Assembly: GCF_003073045.1 (NCBI RefSeq)
Contig: NC_037590.1
Location: forward strand, 33,922,327 to 33,986,326
From: Pomacea canaliculata
Taxonomy: Eukaryota > Mollusca > Gastropoda > Architaenioglossa > Ampullariidae
Direction of reading: 5' to 3'
DNA length: 64,000 bases
Below the pieces are notes generated by a model, which was not told where the DNA came from, ran no database searches, and saw only the letters and a list, made by a program, of their open reading frames with translations. Position 1 is the stretch's first letter, and each line of letters begins with the position of its first letter. The position numbers were made by a program, and so were the translations under genes. This document shows, piece after piece, positions 1 to 11,600 of the stretch.

Positions 1-65
1 CACCAGTTTATATGCATTTCATAGTGTACATATAGCAGAGCACGATGATTATAAAAGAGCAGTGT

Positions 66-2241
66 TTATTTCCGTTTTTTCCTTGAAGGTGGAGACTCTT
101 CATCAGTGTCAGAGTCAAATATAACACCTCTTTTTGATGTATTACTGCTAGAATTAGCTGCAGTGGGCTTTATTTTGTCGCACAGGTTGGATCTTGCTGA
201 ATAAATCTTCTCCATCAGAAGTATCTTCATTGTCAACATTGCAATCTCTTTTTGGACTGAAACATAAAAAAGCAGACAGCAACTACTGTAAAATGATGAA
301 TAAAAGTTGTGACCTTAAAATGGACAATATTTCAGTGACAAAAAAACCCTATGAAAGTACCGAAATTACTGCTGGTGGGCCCAAGACACTTTGCTTCAAA
401 ATTCATGATCAGAGTTAAAACTTGCTTTAGGGAAATAGAAATCAATTTTGGTTCCAAGGATACTTTGATAAAAACCACATTTCTGGCTTCAGTACTCAGA
501 AGACATCCTGCAAACATGGGGCCTTCATGCACCTGAAAGATTTGCTATACAGTCTAATGCAACAGACCATAGGGACAAACTGTAAGCAAAAAAGATCTAG
601 AAAGTAAACCCAGTTCATCAAAAACATAAAAATTCCACTGTGATACCTAAGACCACATGAACATTTAAATATATGAGAAGAAAATGGGGTCCCTGTACAT
701 GGAAGTTTTATAGTACATGTATCTTGAAAAATACTCAGACTGGTTCAAGTCTTTAACATCTGAAGGTTCTGATATGTTTTATAGAAGAGCAAAATTCTGT
801 GGAATGATCTAGGACTACAATGTCAGATAAAACACTTATGTTTTGCTATTTTCAAGTCTAAACGTTCTACAACACATTATATCAACTTCTCCTGGTCTTA
901 CCCTCGAGATTGCGATTCACGAGAAGATGCAGAAAACATTTCCTTGATTGAGCGTGATGGCGGTTCTACCACAGCCAAAGATTTACCTCTTCCTCTTCTG
1001 CCACCACGTGCGCCTCTTCCAGAAGCTGATTGATCATTAGTTTCATCTGACTTTGATTTTGACCTGCTACCTCTTCCACGACCTCTTCCCTGCCCTCGCC
1101 CTCGAGAAGTGCGAGAAGTGTTAGATACTTCGTCATCAAAACCTAAATCCATGCTATCATCCTCATCACTAAAAGCATTGTCTCCTTTTTTAGTCTGCAT
1201 GTCTTGAGCTCTTTTGATTGCTTCATGCACTTCTTCATCCTCTACTGTTTTCTCTTTCCGTTTTTGCTTGAAAAGGTGGATTTCTGCATCAATGTCATCT
1301 TGGTTTATGTTTCGGAGTTTTAAGTGTTTCTGAAAAAAAGGTAAATATTTTAATGGTCTTATGCAGGCAGGGAAGTTTAGCAGTTGCTGACCTTAGCAGG
1401 CCTCTAACTGGCAATCCCTTGCTCCAAAGCCCAATAACTTCAAGCCATCTTTTTCTTTTATTTCCAAAAAAACAACACTTAAGTCCAATAATAAAATAAG
1501 TAATATTACTACTGTTGCTTCTTTTTATAAGGTGATTTATGAACATCATGCAGCCAGTTTTATTGCTGCTAACATACTACCTACTGCACAACTCATTAAT
1601 ATGCATGTGAAAGTTCTGATCCTTGTTATTTGAAGATGATTGTCACTTAAGCAGAATGCATATCCACAAATTCCTTAATTTTTTGAAGCTCCTAAAATTT
1701 GGTTCTAAGCTAATACAAACCTGGGTCTTTTCAAGCTGATATCTGACAAGTTCTGAAATTGCTGCTTTCTCTTCTTTGTCAACAAATTCTTTAACAGCTT
1801 CCCCTAGTCCTCTTTCAGTAAGAACCTGCAGCTGACTTGACTGCAACAGTTTTCAGCCAGTCTTTGTGTGTTTTTTAAAGCATTGATCACAAGAAATTTT
1901 TTGTATAACTGTGGTATTTCAGAAATGTTTAAGATTAATAAACAGGAATTATCACTTACAATATTAAAAAAAATTATAGGTTAAAAAAAGATACACTAAA
2001 AGGAAAATGAGATGAATGCAGGCAAAACATATCAAAAATTCAAAATGTTGCAAACCAAGAATAAGAAAGGAAATAAAGTTAGTTTATACATACAGCTTCT
2101 GTTTTGCTAAAGTAGTCTCGCACCATATCCTCAACACGTGCTGCATCCAAGGACTGGGGTTTTAAGTTCAACAAGAGATTGCCATCTGTTGCATAAATAT
2201 TAAGAAAAATCTTCACTCTAAAAAATGTGTAATTTAGAAAC

Positions 2242-2272
<31 letters not shown>

Positions 2273-5200
2273 AAAATTTCAAAGTGAAATATATGTTAAA
2301 GTATGTGAAATAAATGGCAAATTTATAGTAGCCAATTTTCTAAAACTCAATCTCGAAACCCTCCACCGGGGAACCTGCCGGTTCCAAGCCTTCAATTTTC
2401 GTCAATGGGGTCCCATTCAAATTTGGGCGAAGAACAGGGACCCCTTAAAAATCTGAAGAAGGGGTCCCTGGAACCCCAAAGAATTTAGCCTTAGCAGAAG
2501 CCCTGAAGGTGGAATGGCAACGGTCAGACCAGACTTTCATCAGGGGAGACTACCATCTACTCTGGACAAGATCCTGACCATGACCACACACAAGGAGTAG
2601 CAGTACTGACGACATAGGAGGCTGCAAGAGCACTAATAGCATGGGAACATGTTTCCCCATGACTCATGTCAGCTTGATTCAACTTCAAAGGAAGAAAGAT
2701 CACCATTATCTAGTGCTATGCACCTACCAACGCAAAAGAGGAAAAGGAAGACTTTTACAACTCCCTTTAAGTGCTGGTTGATAGTACTCCAAAACGAGTC
2801 CTGAAGATCATAATGGGCAACATGAATGCCAAAGTTAGAAATGACAACACAGACAAAGGACACATAATGGGAAAGCACAGTGTGGGCAATTGCAATGAGA
2901 ACAGTGAGCTGTTCACAACTTCTACTTGTTCAATGACCTTGTAGTCAGAGGTACAGTCTTTCCACACAAAACCATTCACAAGACCACCTGGACTTCACCA
3001 GATGGACATACAGAAAACAGACCGACCACGTCACCATTAATTGCCAGTTTAGAAGAAGCTTTTTGGATGTCAGGGTAAGGCATGGCGCAGATGCAGCCAC
3101 AGACCATCACCTGCTTGTGGCAACCATGAAGATAAAGTTGAGGTCCTTCCATGACTTATTAGACAGACTGCACCACAAATTCAACATGCAGTTTCTTAGA
3201 GACCAAAGAAAACAAGAAGAGTTCAACTGAGAAGTTAAAAACAGTTAGCAGGGCTGGAGGGACTCCTGGAAAAAACAGATGCAAACCACTGGACAGGATT
3301 ACAGGAGACGTGGAAGACTCCCTTTACATGCATTCTGAGAAAGAAAGAGAAACAGCACAAGGAATGGCTGACTTTAGGGACCTGGGAAAAGATACAGGCA
3401 AGGAAAGATCTGAAGCAGAAGATCAACCGGCGTCAGGACTAGCAGGAGAAAGAAGAGTGCAAGAGGCGATAAGAGGCAGTTTGCACACTGGATGGCAGAA
3501 GAGGTGGAACAAGCAGCTGGGCAAAATAATACAAAGAGACTATGCAAAATTACAAGAATTCTGTCAGGAAAGAAAAACGCCAATGCAAGTAGACCACTAA
3601 ACAATAAGAATGGCAGCGTAATTACCGGGGATGCAGAACAAAGATCTTGCTGGGCAGAACATTCTGAATACTGAAATGGCCACTATCAACAACCATTTTG
3701 GATATTGCTCCAGCTGCCGAACAGCTCCAAGTGAACATCAACCCACCAACCAAGGCAGAAATCATCAAAGCCATGAAGTCCTTGAATACTGGCAAGGCGG
3801 CAGACCCAGATGGCATTCCTGCAGAGGCACTCAAGGCAGAAACAACAGCCGCATGGAAATGCTATACCCCCTGCTGTAGAAAATTTGAAGCAAGTTCCAG
3901 CAGACTGGTAGCTTGGCTATCTAGCTACCCAAGAAAAGTGACCTGACCCAGTGCAGCAACTGGCTTGAGATTATGCTAGTGTCCATTCCCAGCAAGGTGC
4001 TGACCAGAATCATCCTGGAGAGACTGAAGAATACCCTTGACAAGAGACTGAGGAAATAACAGGCAGGCTTTCAGCAGAGTAAATCATGCACAGACCATAT
4101 CACTACACTACGAATCATTACTGAACAGTCCATCGAATGGCAGTCACCACTCTACAAGACAATTGTGGATTTTGAGAAGGCTTTAGACTCCGTAGACAGG
4201 GAAATCATCTGGAAGCTGATGCAACACTAAGGATCACTTGGCATGTCGAATCCTCATACAGCTGCTGGCAATCGTCTTTGGTGGAAATCCTTAGTATTGC
4301 ATCAGCTTCCAGATGATTTCCACCAAAGACGGTTGCCATATGAGGATTCGACATGCCAAGCGATCCACAACGGGAAGCTGACCCCTTTGAAGTGAGGACT
4401 GGAGTGAGGCATGGTTTATGCTCTCGCCAACAATCTTCCTGATCTTCATAATTGGATCATGAGAAGAACCCCTAACAGTAACATGGGTATTCAGTGGACC
4501 TTCGCCAGGCAACTTGAGGATCTCGACTTTGCAGATGACATCAGCTTGTTGTCCCACAAGCAGCTACATACACAGACAAAGATCACTCAGCTCTCAGGAG
4601 AAGCAGCAATGACGGGCCTGACAATCAACATCAAGAAGATGGAGGCAATAGGGGTTGGCAAGAAGCAAAAAACCCCCACTCCAACTACATGGGGAATGTA
4701 TTACTGAGACTGACCACCTCATCTACCTTGGCAGCATAGCCAGCAAAGATGGAGTTGCTGATAAAGATGTAAGAAGTTGAATAAATGAAGTCAGGTTTGC
4801 ATTCCACATCCTGCAACCTATCTGGAACTCCAAGGCTTTATCTCTACACACCAAGATTCACATCTTCAATGCAAACGTAAAGTCAGTCCTTCTATATGGA
4901 TCTGAGACATGGCATGTGACAAACACCATCACCAACAAGATTCAGATATTCGTCAACAAATGTATGCACCACATCCTCAACATCAGATGTCCTGAGATCT
5001 CCAATAGAGACCAGTGGGAGAGAACCAACTAAAAACCTTCCAGCCAAGACAACAAGAAGTGGAAGTGGGGCTGGATTGGTCACACCTTGCGAAAGCTGGC
5101 TGACAATTTAATGAGATAAGCTCTGTGCTGGAACCCACAGGGGCAGCGCAGGGTTGGGAGACCCAGCCAGACATGGAGGAGATCAGTCCACTGCAAGGCA

Positions 5201-7539
5201 GAGGCAGCTGGCATGACCCAACTGGGAAGGGACGCCTAAAACCGGATCTGATGATGTGGTGTAGATGCGGCCCTATGCTCCCCTGGGAAATAAAGGAATC
5301 AGAAGAAGAATGATTTTCTAAAACATGACCTTTACATTTATATTACAACACAAGAGACACAAATCCAGTCAACGGGAAACAGATACATTTCTGATCTTAC
5401 CTATGTTTGCTTTGTTTAAATTCCCACTAGTCTTCTTTCGAGTAAAGTGTATTATCTGGTCTGGATTGGCAACTCTGTTCATGAAGTTCCTACCAAATCT
5501 GTCATACACATACAAATTCACAATGACACATTACAAAATCATGATCAACAGCATAGTTTCTGAAAATGAAATCTACAACTGCCTAGACATCCTCATTCTT
5601 TTACAGTTTTAAGAAAAGTCTTATGTTTGTGTTTCATCCACAAATGACTTTATCTATGCATGTGATTACTTGAGGTTAATTTTTTAAAATAAAAATCCTG
5701 AAAGACATCTTCGACACCACCAATTCTCTAAGACCAAACAGAGGTTTTGAATATAGGGTGCTATTCTGACTCCAGCTATGCTGTAAATGGCAGCATGAGG
5801 CAAGAGATGGCATTTGTATTTTGGTATAGACAATTCTCCCATCAGATTGTGCAATGTTGCAAAAAGATAAGTAACAGGTGGGACAAGATATGCATAGTCA
5901 CTTTAAACAATAATCTTTTATTTCTTAACATGCGTGTAGTGTTATAAATACACCTGTAAATGCTGAAAGTTTCAAATCCTGTGTAGTCAATCCTCAGCCT
6001 AATTAGTGGTTCTTTGGGCTGCTTTTTGTTGCCAGTGTGTTCCATAGCTGGCCAGAAAGTAAAATAAGCCTTCAGCAGAATGCTTAATACTAATTTACAA
6101 ATATAATAGGAACAATCTTTCAGTGATAACTGTGAGTGTGAAATTAGCCCGTATTTTACTGTGCACTTTTCTGAAATGTCTTGAAATCATCTGATAAACT
6201 GAAGTAATTAAGCGAAAGTGATACATTAGAAACAAATTTTGACTTGTTCTACCTGAGAATTGGCAAGAAAAAAAAATGGAAAAAAGGAATACTTGAAGGC
6301 ATAAGCATTACTTATCTGCCTAGAAACAAGGCAAAGCTTAATATTATCTCTTGTACTAACTGGACAAGAAGCACAGAACTGTATGCAATTTCTTTTTAAT
6401 TTGTTGGTTCAATATAACAAGAACATATTATAAAAATGATACCATTGTTTAATAGTAATGTGCTTATCTAACAAGGTGTCAGGGAACACGTGTTATTCCT
6501 TACCTGCTTTTTCAATGAGTTGTTCAACTTTCTCACTACAGAAGATTTCTACTTTTCTAACAGCATTCTGGTCTTCTGGATCAAGACTAGTCTCACTCAA
6601 CACAATGTTTTCCATGTAGAACTGTCGTACTGTCTCCAGTCTGATAGGAGTGATTTTGAAATCTTTACCACGTACTTGAAGTAGCCCAACATGTTTAGTT
6701 TTTGTCTCTCCCTCACTCAGTGAAGTTGCAATGGAGCTGCCAGGCTGTGTGATATAGAAACTTTGTTGATCATTCCACTCTGGTGTTAACCTGCATTCAT
6801 GCTCATGTCCCCAAAATACCAAGTCAAGGAATTCAGCCAGAAAATGTTCAGGAATGTAGTTTGTTTCACTGTGCTTTGCTCTGTTTTGATGCAACACCAT
6901 CAAGTTGAACCAGTCATCTTTGTTTTCACGAGGACGCAGCATTGTCACATTTTTATTTAAGAACAAGCGATGAAGTCTCTCATCACGGGCAGATCCAAGC
7001 CCATATAAAGCAAGCTTGGTGGTCCCCTTCTGCAGAAGAATTGGTGATAATTGGATTCGTTCCAGAGATGTAGTTTTCCCAAAGTAATTAAGAAGGCCTG
7101 CAGAATGGAGGAGATCCAGTGAACAAAGATTGCCTGCTCCAGTTGGATCATCATGGTTACCATGAATGGAGAAAACTGGGATCGAAATGTTTAGATTTAG
7201 ATCCTCATAATTCAGCATAGGAAATTTGCAGTGCTCAAAGTTGATAGACTGGTCACTGAGAAATTCAAACTGAATGGGCCTGTCTCCCATGCAGTACTTG
7301 CGCAACAGTGTTAAACATCCATGCATGATTTGACGAGAAGGTTTATTCTCATGGAATAGGTCTCCCCCCATTAGAATGAGGTCCACATTATGCTCTTGTG
7401 ATTTTTCTAGAATCTCTTCAAATGTCACAAGAGAGTCATTGCCTCTGACTGGATCACGCTCTGCAAACCCAAGATGGATATCAGTGACAAGCAGAATCTT
7501 GAATGTGTTGGAACTATCTTCATCCTTGTTGGCTGCCAT
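66..7539 (-). CDS. MRE11: MRE11 double-strand break repair nuclease (7 coding exons)
   Basis: Nuclease subunit of the nuclear MRE11-RAD50-NBS1 complex, which resects and signals DNA double-strand breaks. Exons read on the minus strand: 6504-7539, 5954-6047, 5401-5498, 2094-2185, 1721-1840, 902-1329 and a last exon starting at 256 or 147. All junctions have GT/AG signals and matching phase. Exon 1 carries the whole phosphoesterase core: TDIHLG (D20, H22), [17 protein letters not shown] and WGHEHE. Exons 2-5 match the capping and RAD50-binding region ([25 protein letters not shown]). Exon 6 has an acidic stretch and a Gly/Arg-rich segment ([12 protein letters not shown]), as in animal MRE11. 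Predicted length is about 650 residues against about 708 in human. The start at 7539 aligns with the human start; an upstream in-frame ATG lies in what looks like a 5' intron. An acceptor at 256 leads to a stop at 154, whereas one at 147 gives the conserved basic tail ending at 66. The identification is firm. Confidence 0.95.
2242..2270 (+). repeat. poly-A tract (29 A)
   Basis: An uninterrupted run of about 29 A lies in the MRE11 intron just before exon 4 as read on the minus strand. There it is a poly-T run upstream of the acceptor at 2186-2187. It lies outside the LINE target-site duplication, so it is not that element's tail. It may serve as, or have expanded from, a polypyrimidine tract. 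Confidence 0.8.
2347..5312 (+). mobile_element. RTE-like non-LTR retrotransposon (LINE), decayed, inside MRE11 intron 3
   Basis: The insertion is bounded by perfect 12-bp direct repeats ATTTTCTAAAAC at 2335-2346 and 5313-5324, read as a target-site duplication. It lies antisense to MRE11. Parts in order: an endonuclease-like stretch (about 2800-3230, with GNMNAKV and ATDHHLLVA-type motifs in different frames), a reverse-transcriptase region (about 3700-4700, with [27 protein letters not shown] and the catalytic-box FADDISLLS), and a C-terminal zone (about 4790-5280, with [20 protein letters not shown] and [18 protein letters not shown]). The 3' end is GAAGAAGAATG with no long poly-A. A length near 3 kb, one endonuclease plus RT unit and a simple-repeat tail fit RTE-type LINEs; the exact clade is not settled. 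The frame is broken by several stops and shifts, so the copy is dead. It contains an internal inverted rearrangement at 4201-4361. Confidence 0.85.
4201..4361. repeat. Rearranged inverted repeat inside the LINE
   Basis: Positions 4201-4234 recur as a reverse complement at 4287-4320 with one mismatch. Positions 4267-4284 recur inverted at 4320-4337, and about 4236-4258 recur inverted at about 4339-4361. The block order is A-B-C followed by A'-C'-B', so it is not a simple palindrome. It interrupts the RT region between the SVDRE motif and the [13 protein letters not shown] motif. Confidence 0.8.
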
Positions 7540-7592
7540 CTTATGGGTAACAATTTTCCAGTACACTTTTTTTAAGATGACTTGATTACCTG

Positions 7593-8600
7593 TTAAAAAA
7601 AAAAAAGCAGTTGCATGCATGGCAACTTCTACTTTGTAATGGCTTTATTTATATTTATTTTTCATAAAGCCATCTTTCACAAACATCTGCTGACTTTTTT
7701 TTTCTTAGTTTAGATTAACCCTTTGAATTTATAGACTAAAATAAAAGATCCATGGTTCTTTTCTTAAAGAACACACGTACACTACGCTATAAAACTATTT
7801 ACAAGAACGGATTAAAATAAGATGCCTGGGGAAGAAAAGTCTCAGGTTCAAATCTCCTTGTTACTCAGAAAGCAAAAGTTAACGAGAAATGTAGGTAATT
7901 AACGGCACCGACGTAGTTACCCGTAGATTTTAACCCCTACCATAGGGCGGGAAAAAATGGTTACAGCAGGGGAGGAAAGTCAGGGGCACAGGCGGTGCTG
8001 GCTGCTATAGTAATCATGCTCTCGCCTGAAACGTACCTTCACCTTATTCCCCCTAGTCCAAACATTCTTCTCTTCGCTTTCCTTCCACGTGGAAGCTTGG
8101 CCATATTTTAATGTCAGAGATTTATCTATTTTGTATTGATGGTACTCATAGTGAAACAGAAAGTAGTCAGAGCTTAGAACTTTAATCAAGTCGTATCTAA
8201 AAAAGTAACATTGATAAAATGCAAAGAAAAATGTTCCATTCTTTGTTACATACATATCACGATCCATAACCCTAAATGATAGACAAGTAGTCAAAGTTTG
8301 AAATCACGTTCCTTCGTGGAGGAAACTTGAATGTGGCTATCGGCTAGCCATGATACGAGGCCTACTTCCGATCATGCGCAATGACATGTTTCCATAGCAA
8401 TGTCTTAGGCGTCTGTCTGCTCATGGTTTAGTTACCATCATGTGAAAAAGTTGTTTAAAATGTCATTGTAAATTGACAGCTTTAAAAAAAAAAACGTGCA
8501 GCATCTAAATGCACATAGTTGATCAATGGTCTTGAACTGAAATAGGACAAATCGTTCCTCATTGCGTATCTGATTCACTAGGGGATTCAAAGAAGACAGG
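7593..8600. promoter_or_regulatory. Shared divergent upstream region of MRE11 and CFAP96
   Basis: MRE11 (minus) and CFAP96 (plus) start codons are 1.06 kb apart and point away from each other. A minus-strand acceptor (poly-T then AACAG, about 7584-7600) lies just upstream of the MRE11 start, so MRE11 probably has a 5' untranslated exon further out. A good minus-strand donor (AAG then GTACGT, about 8030-8037) is a candidate end for that exon. No TATA box is evident. A bidirectional promoter around 8.0-8.6 kb is inference from layout. Confidence 0.4.
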
Positions 8601-11600
8601 ATGGCGCAAGGGAAAAATGATATGGAACGTATTGGTCTCTTCCAAGAGATGACTTATATTACCATCGGAGACCGATACAGAAGCCTTGGTGCAGGTAATT
8701 TATAAATACTATTAAAAAGTGTAAAAATAACATTATATATAGTCTCTCTCTCTATATGTGGTTATTAGAAAAATGTGTCTTTTTATATCATTTTATAGCT
8801 ATATAATTATTTTGACGTCTTCTATATAGTTGTTTTGACATCTTCTGTATAGTTGTTTTCATCCTCCTCCTCCTCCACCACCACCTCATCATCATCATCG
8901 TTATCATCATCATCAGAATTACTTGATAGATATGGCAGATCTCTCCTATATAAGAGCACAACTTGTCTGCATGCAGTCTTCTCAGTACCACATAAATCAC
9001 ACATATGACTGTTCTTAATGAGCAGTCACGAAGGAACTTTTAAAAAAAATACCCAGATTGAGGGAACTATTGAGAACCGTTGAGGGTACCCAGAGAAAAC
9101 CATGCAGTGACACTATAGTCAGCCCTACAAACAGGTCGCCACCAGAGAGATTTTCAAACCCAAAACATGTATTGTTGTGGTGACAGGCTCTTTAGCCATT
9201 GTACCACCAGCAGCCCTTTAAAATACTGTTCTAGAATCCATTTTAAAGCATTGTTATAAGCATGCATCTGAAATGAGCATAGATTCTACAGCACAATATG
9301 TTGGATGGTTATAGCGACTGAGTGAATTGCCAAAATAACACCTTCAGCTATCCCCATTTACTAGGAACTTACTGCTCAAATTTCCACCAGTAAGTAGGTG
9401 GGGATATGTGTATCAGTATTATACAATACATCTTTATTGTCTATGTCTGGTTGCAACAGAGATAGAAATTTCCTTTGTTGCTGGGAGTTTCCACAGTCAA
9501 CCCAGAAAAAAATACATAAGAAACTGAAGAGATTATTCAGGCAGTTATACTCATGCTTAACCCCCTCATATGACACAATTGTCAGATACACTTCCTCTTA
9601 CTCTCTTACACACACTCACACACATTCAGACTAGGTACATTTGGGAGATCTGTTTAAGAGTGCTATATTGTGGTTGGTAAAAATGACATTATCGTTATTG
9701 AAACAACTATACATAATTATAGCTTATAATGCATTATTTATATGCCTGTAGGTTTTTAGTTTTAGCATATAGATACACACCTAACTGGCTCTTGTCAATA
9801 TATCAGTTAAAATTACATTTAATTAATATGAATGAAATACCCAACAGTACACTACAAGCATGTTTTGTTTCAGTGACGTTTAATGATAGTGCTGGGAAAG
9901 GCAAACAGATGTTGCCAGGTGGAAGCAAAGAACGATCAACAGGATTACAGGCAGGCTATTTCAATGAAAAGTTTAACAGAGTGTTTGAAGGAGAAAGCTA
10001 TTCAGATCCAATCAGACTTAAACGCATCTTTCGAATGAAAGAGTCAAAGAAGAACCTTGGCAAACCTTTTATGCCTACCAATGCAGAAAAGACAATGTAA
10101 GGATCATAAACTTTATAGTGACATTAAATCCTAGCATTTGTGTTTGTTTGTAAATTAACAGTGGTATCACTGATCAAGTTGTTAAAGGTCAATAAAAAAT
10201 AGAACAAAAACTGCATAGGAATGCACAAAAGAAAAAAACAAGTGAAAAATCCAGAATGTAAAAATAGCAAAAAAAATCACCATGTCTTGACAGAGATAGT
10301 TGTCATTTAGAGGTGACAAATTTTTTTGGAAGGTCTCTGTTTTAACATGGTTTTTAGTGTTTATACTTTTTTACCTGCAGACCTATACATTAATTCAATT
10401 CCACGCCATGCTGATGTTTACTTACATTGTCTTGACAACATTTTTATACAGGAATGGGCTAGGTACATTTTATGGGACAATAGGTGGAGGAGTGACAGCA
10501 TTTAGTCCTCTCTCAACAAGATCAAAACAAGCTACAATACCAGGCAAAAATATGTATACAAACCCAGGCAAGAAAGGAACTGGATATGGGTAAGAAAGCT
10601 ACTTTTTTCTCCTACCTATCATTAGTTTTAGGTCAGATGATGCAATCAGAAAACTCTGAATACTGTCCACTTATTCAGAATATTGCAGACTTGCAGGTTT
10701 TAAAGGAATATACTTAAAGGAATTTAATTCTATGGATGTTGCTTTTGCATGGGTCTTTTGTGCATTATAAATTTATGACATAAATCCAAATTAGAAACAC
10801 ATTCATATCAACCTCTCTGTTTCACATTCTTATCTAGGCCTCTCACTTACACTCACGCACACATAAATGTGCACACACTTCAATAACAAAATTAAGTTTG
10901 AGTTCTCCACTGCACTGACTGCTGGTTGTTTTTCTCCATCAGACAAGAAATAGAACATCACTGATCAGCTGCTGGTAATAAGTCATAATAGAATTTCATA
11001 ATAACAACTGGCAGCACTAAAATTGTCTTAATATGTGCCTTACATTTTTTGTCTGGCAAACGTCTTTAATCAATGTTAGGAAATAACACAACCAAATGCC
11101 ACATCATATGACCATGAAAGTCTAATGTTAGATTTGATGAACACTGAAAGTGAATAAGGACAAACAACTACTCCATTAAAATCTTAGATAGTTAATGCCT
11201 ATTCTGGTTAATGGTTTTGTTTACATTCAGTGAGTAGTTGTCATATTTCAGGTATATTGGTGTCACACTTGGAAAGTATCCCAACAATTTGTCAGACCCA
11301 TTTGACACTGACAAAGAACGGGCAAGGGTGGGTCATTTAGCATATCTGACCTTGCATACAGGTGTGCTAGTGACTAAATGCTTGTCAGAACTTAATTGTG
11401 TGCTTTGCTGTATAATAACATTTCTCTACTTCCCTTCAAAGATACAAACTACTTGTTACAAACTTCTACAGTATACATATATATATATATCTTTGATTAC
11501 TTAAACCTCTACTTTATCTAAGCACAGTGCATAAAGTATCTGAATATATTTCAACAGATTTAAAAAAAATTATTTTGGTACGCAGTTTTCTATTTATTAA

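Noticed and set aside
7980-8294. 104-codon minus-strand open frame between MRE11 and CFAP96
   Set aside because: No family resemblance. It overlaps the likely promoter and contains a good splice donor near 8035, so part of it is more likely an untranslated MRE11 exon.
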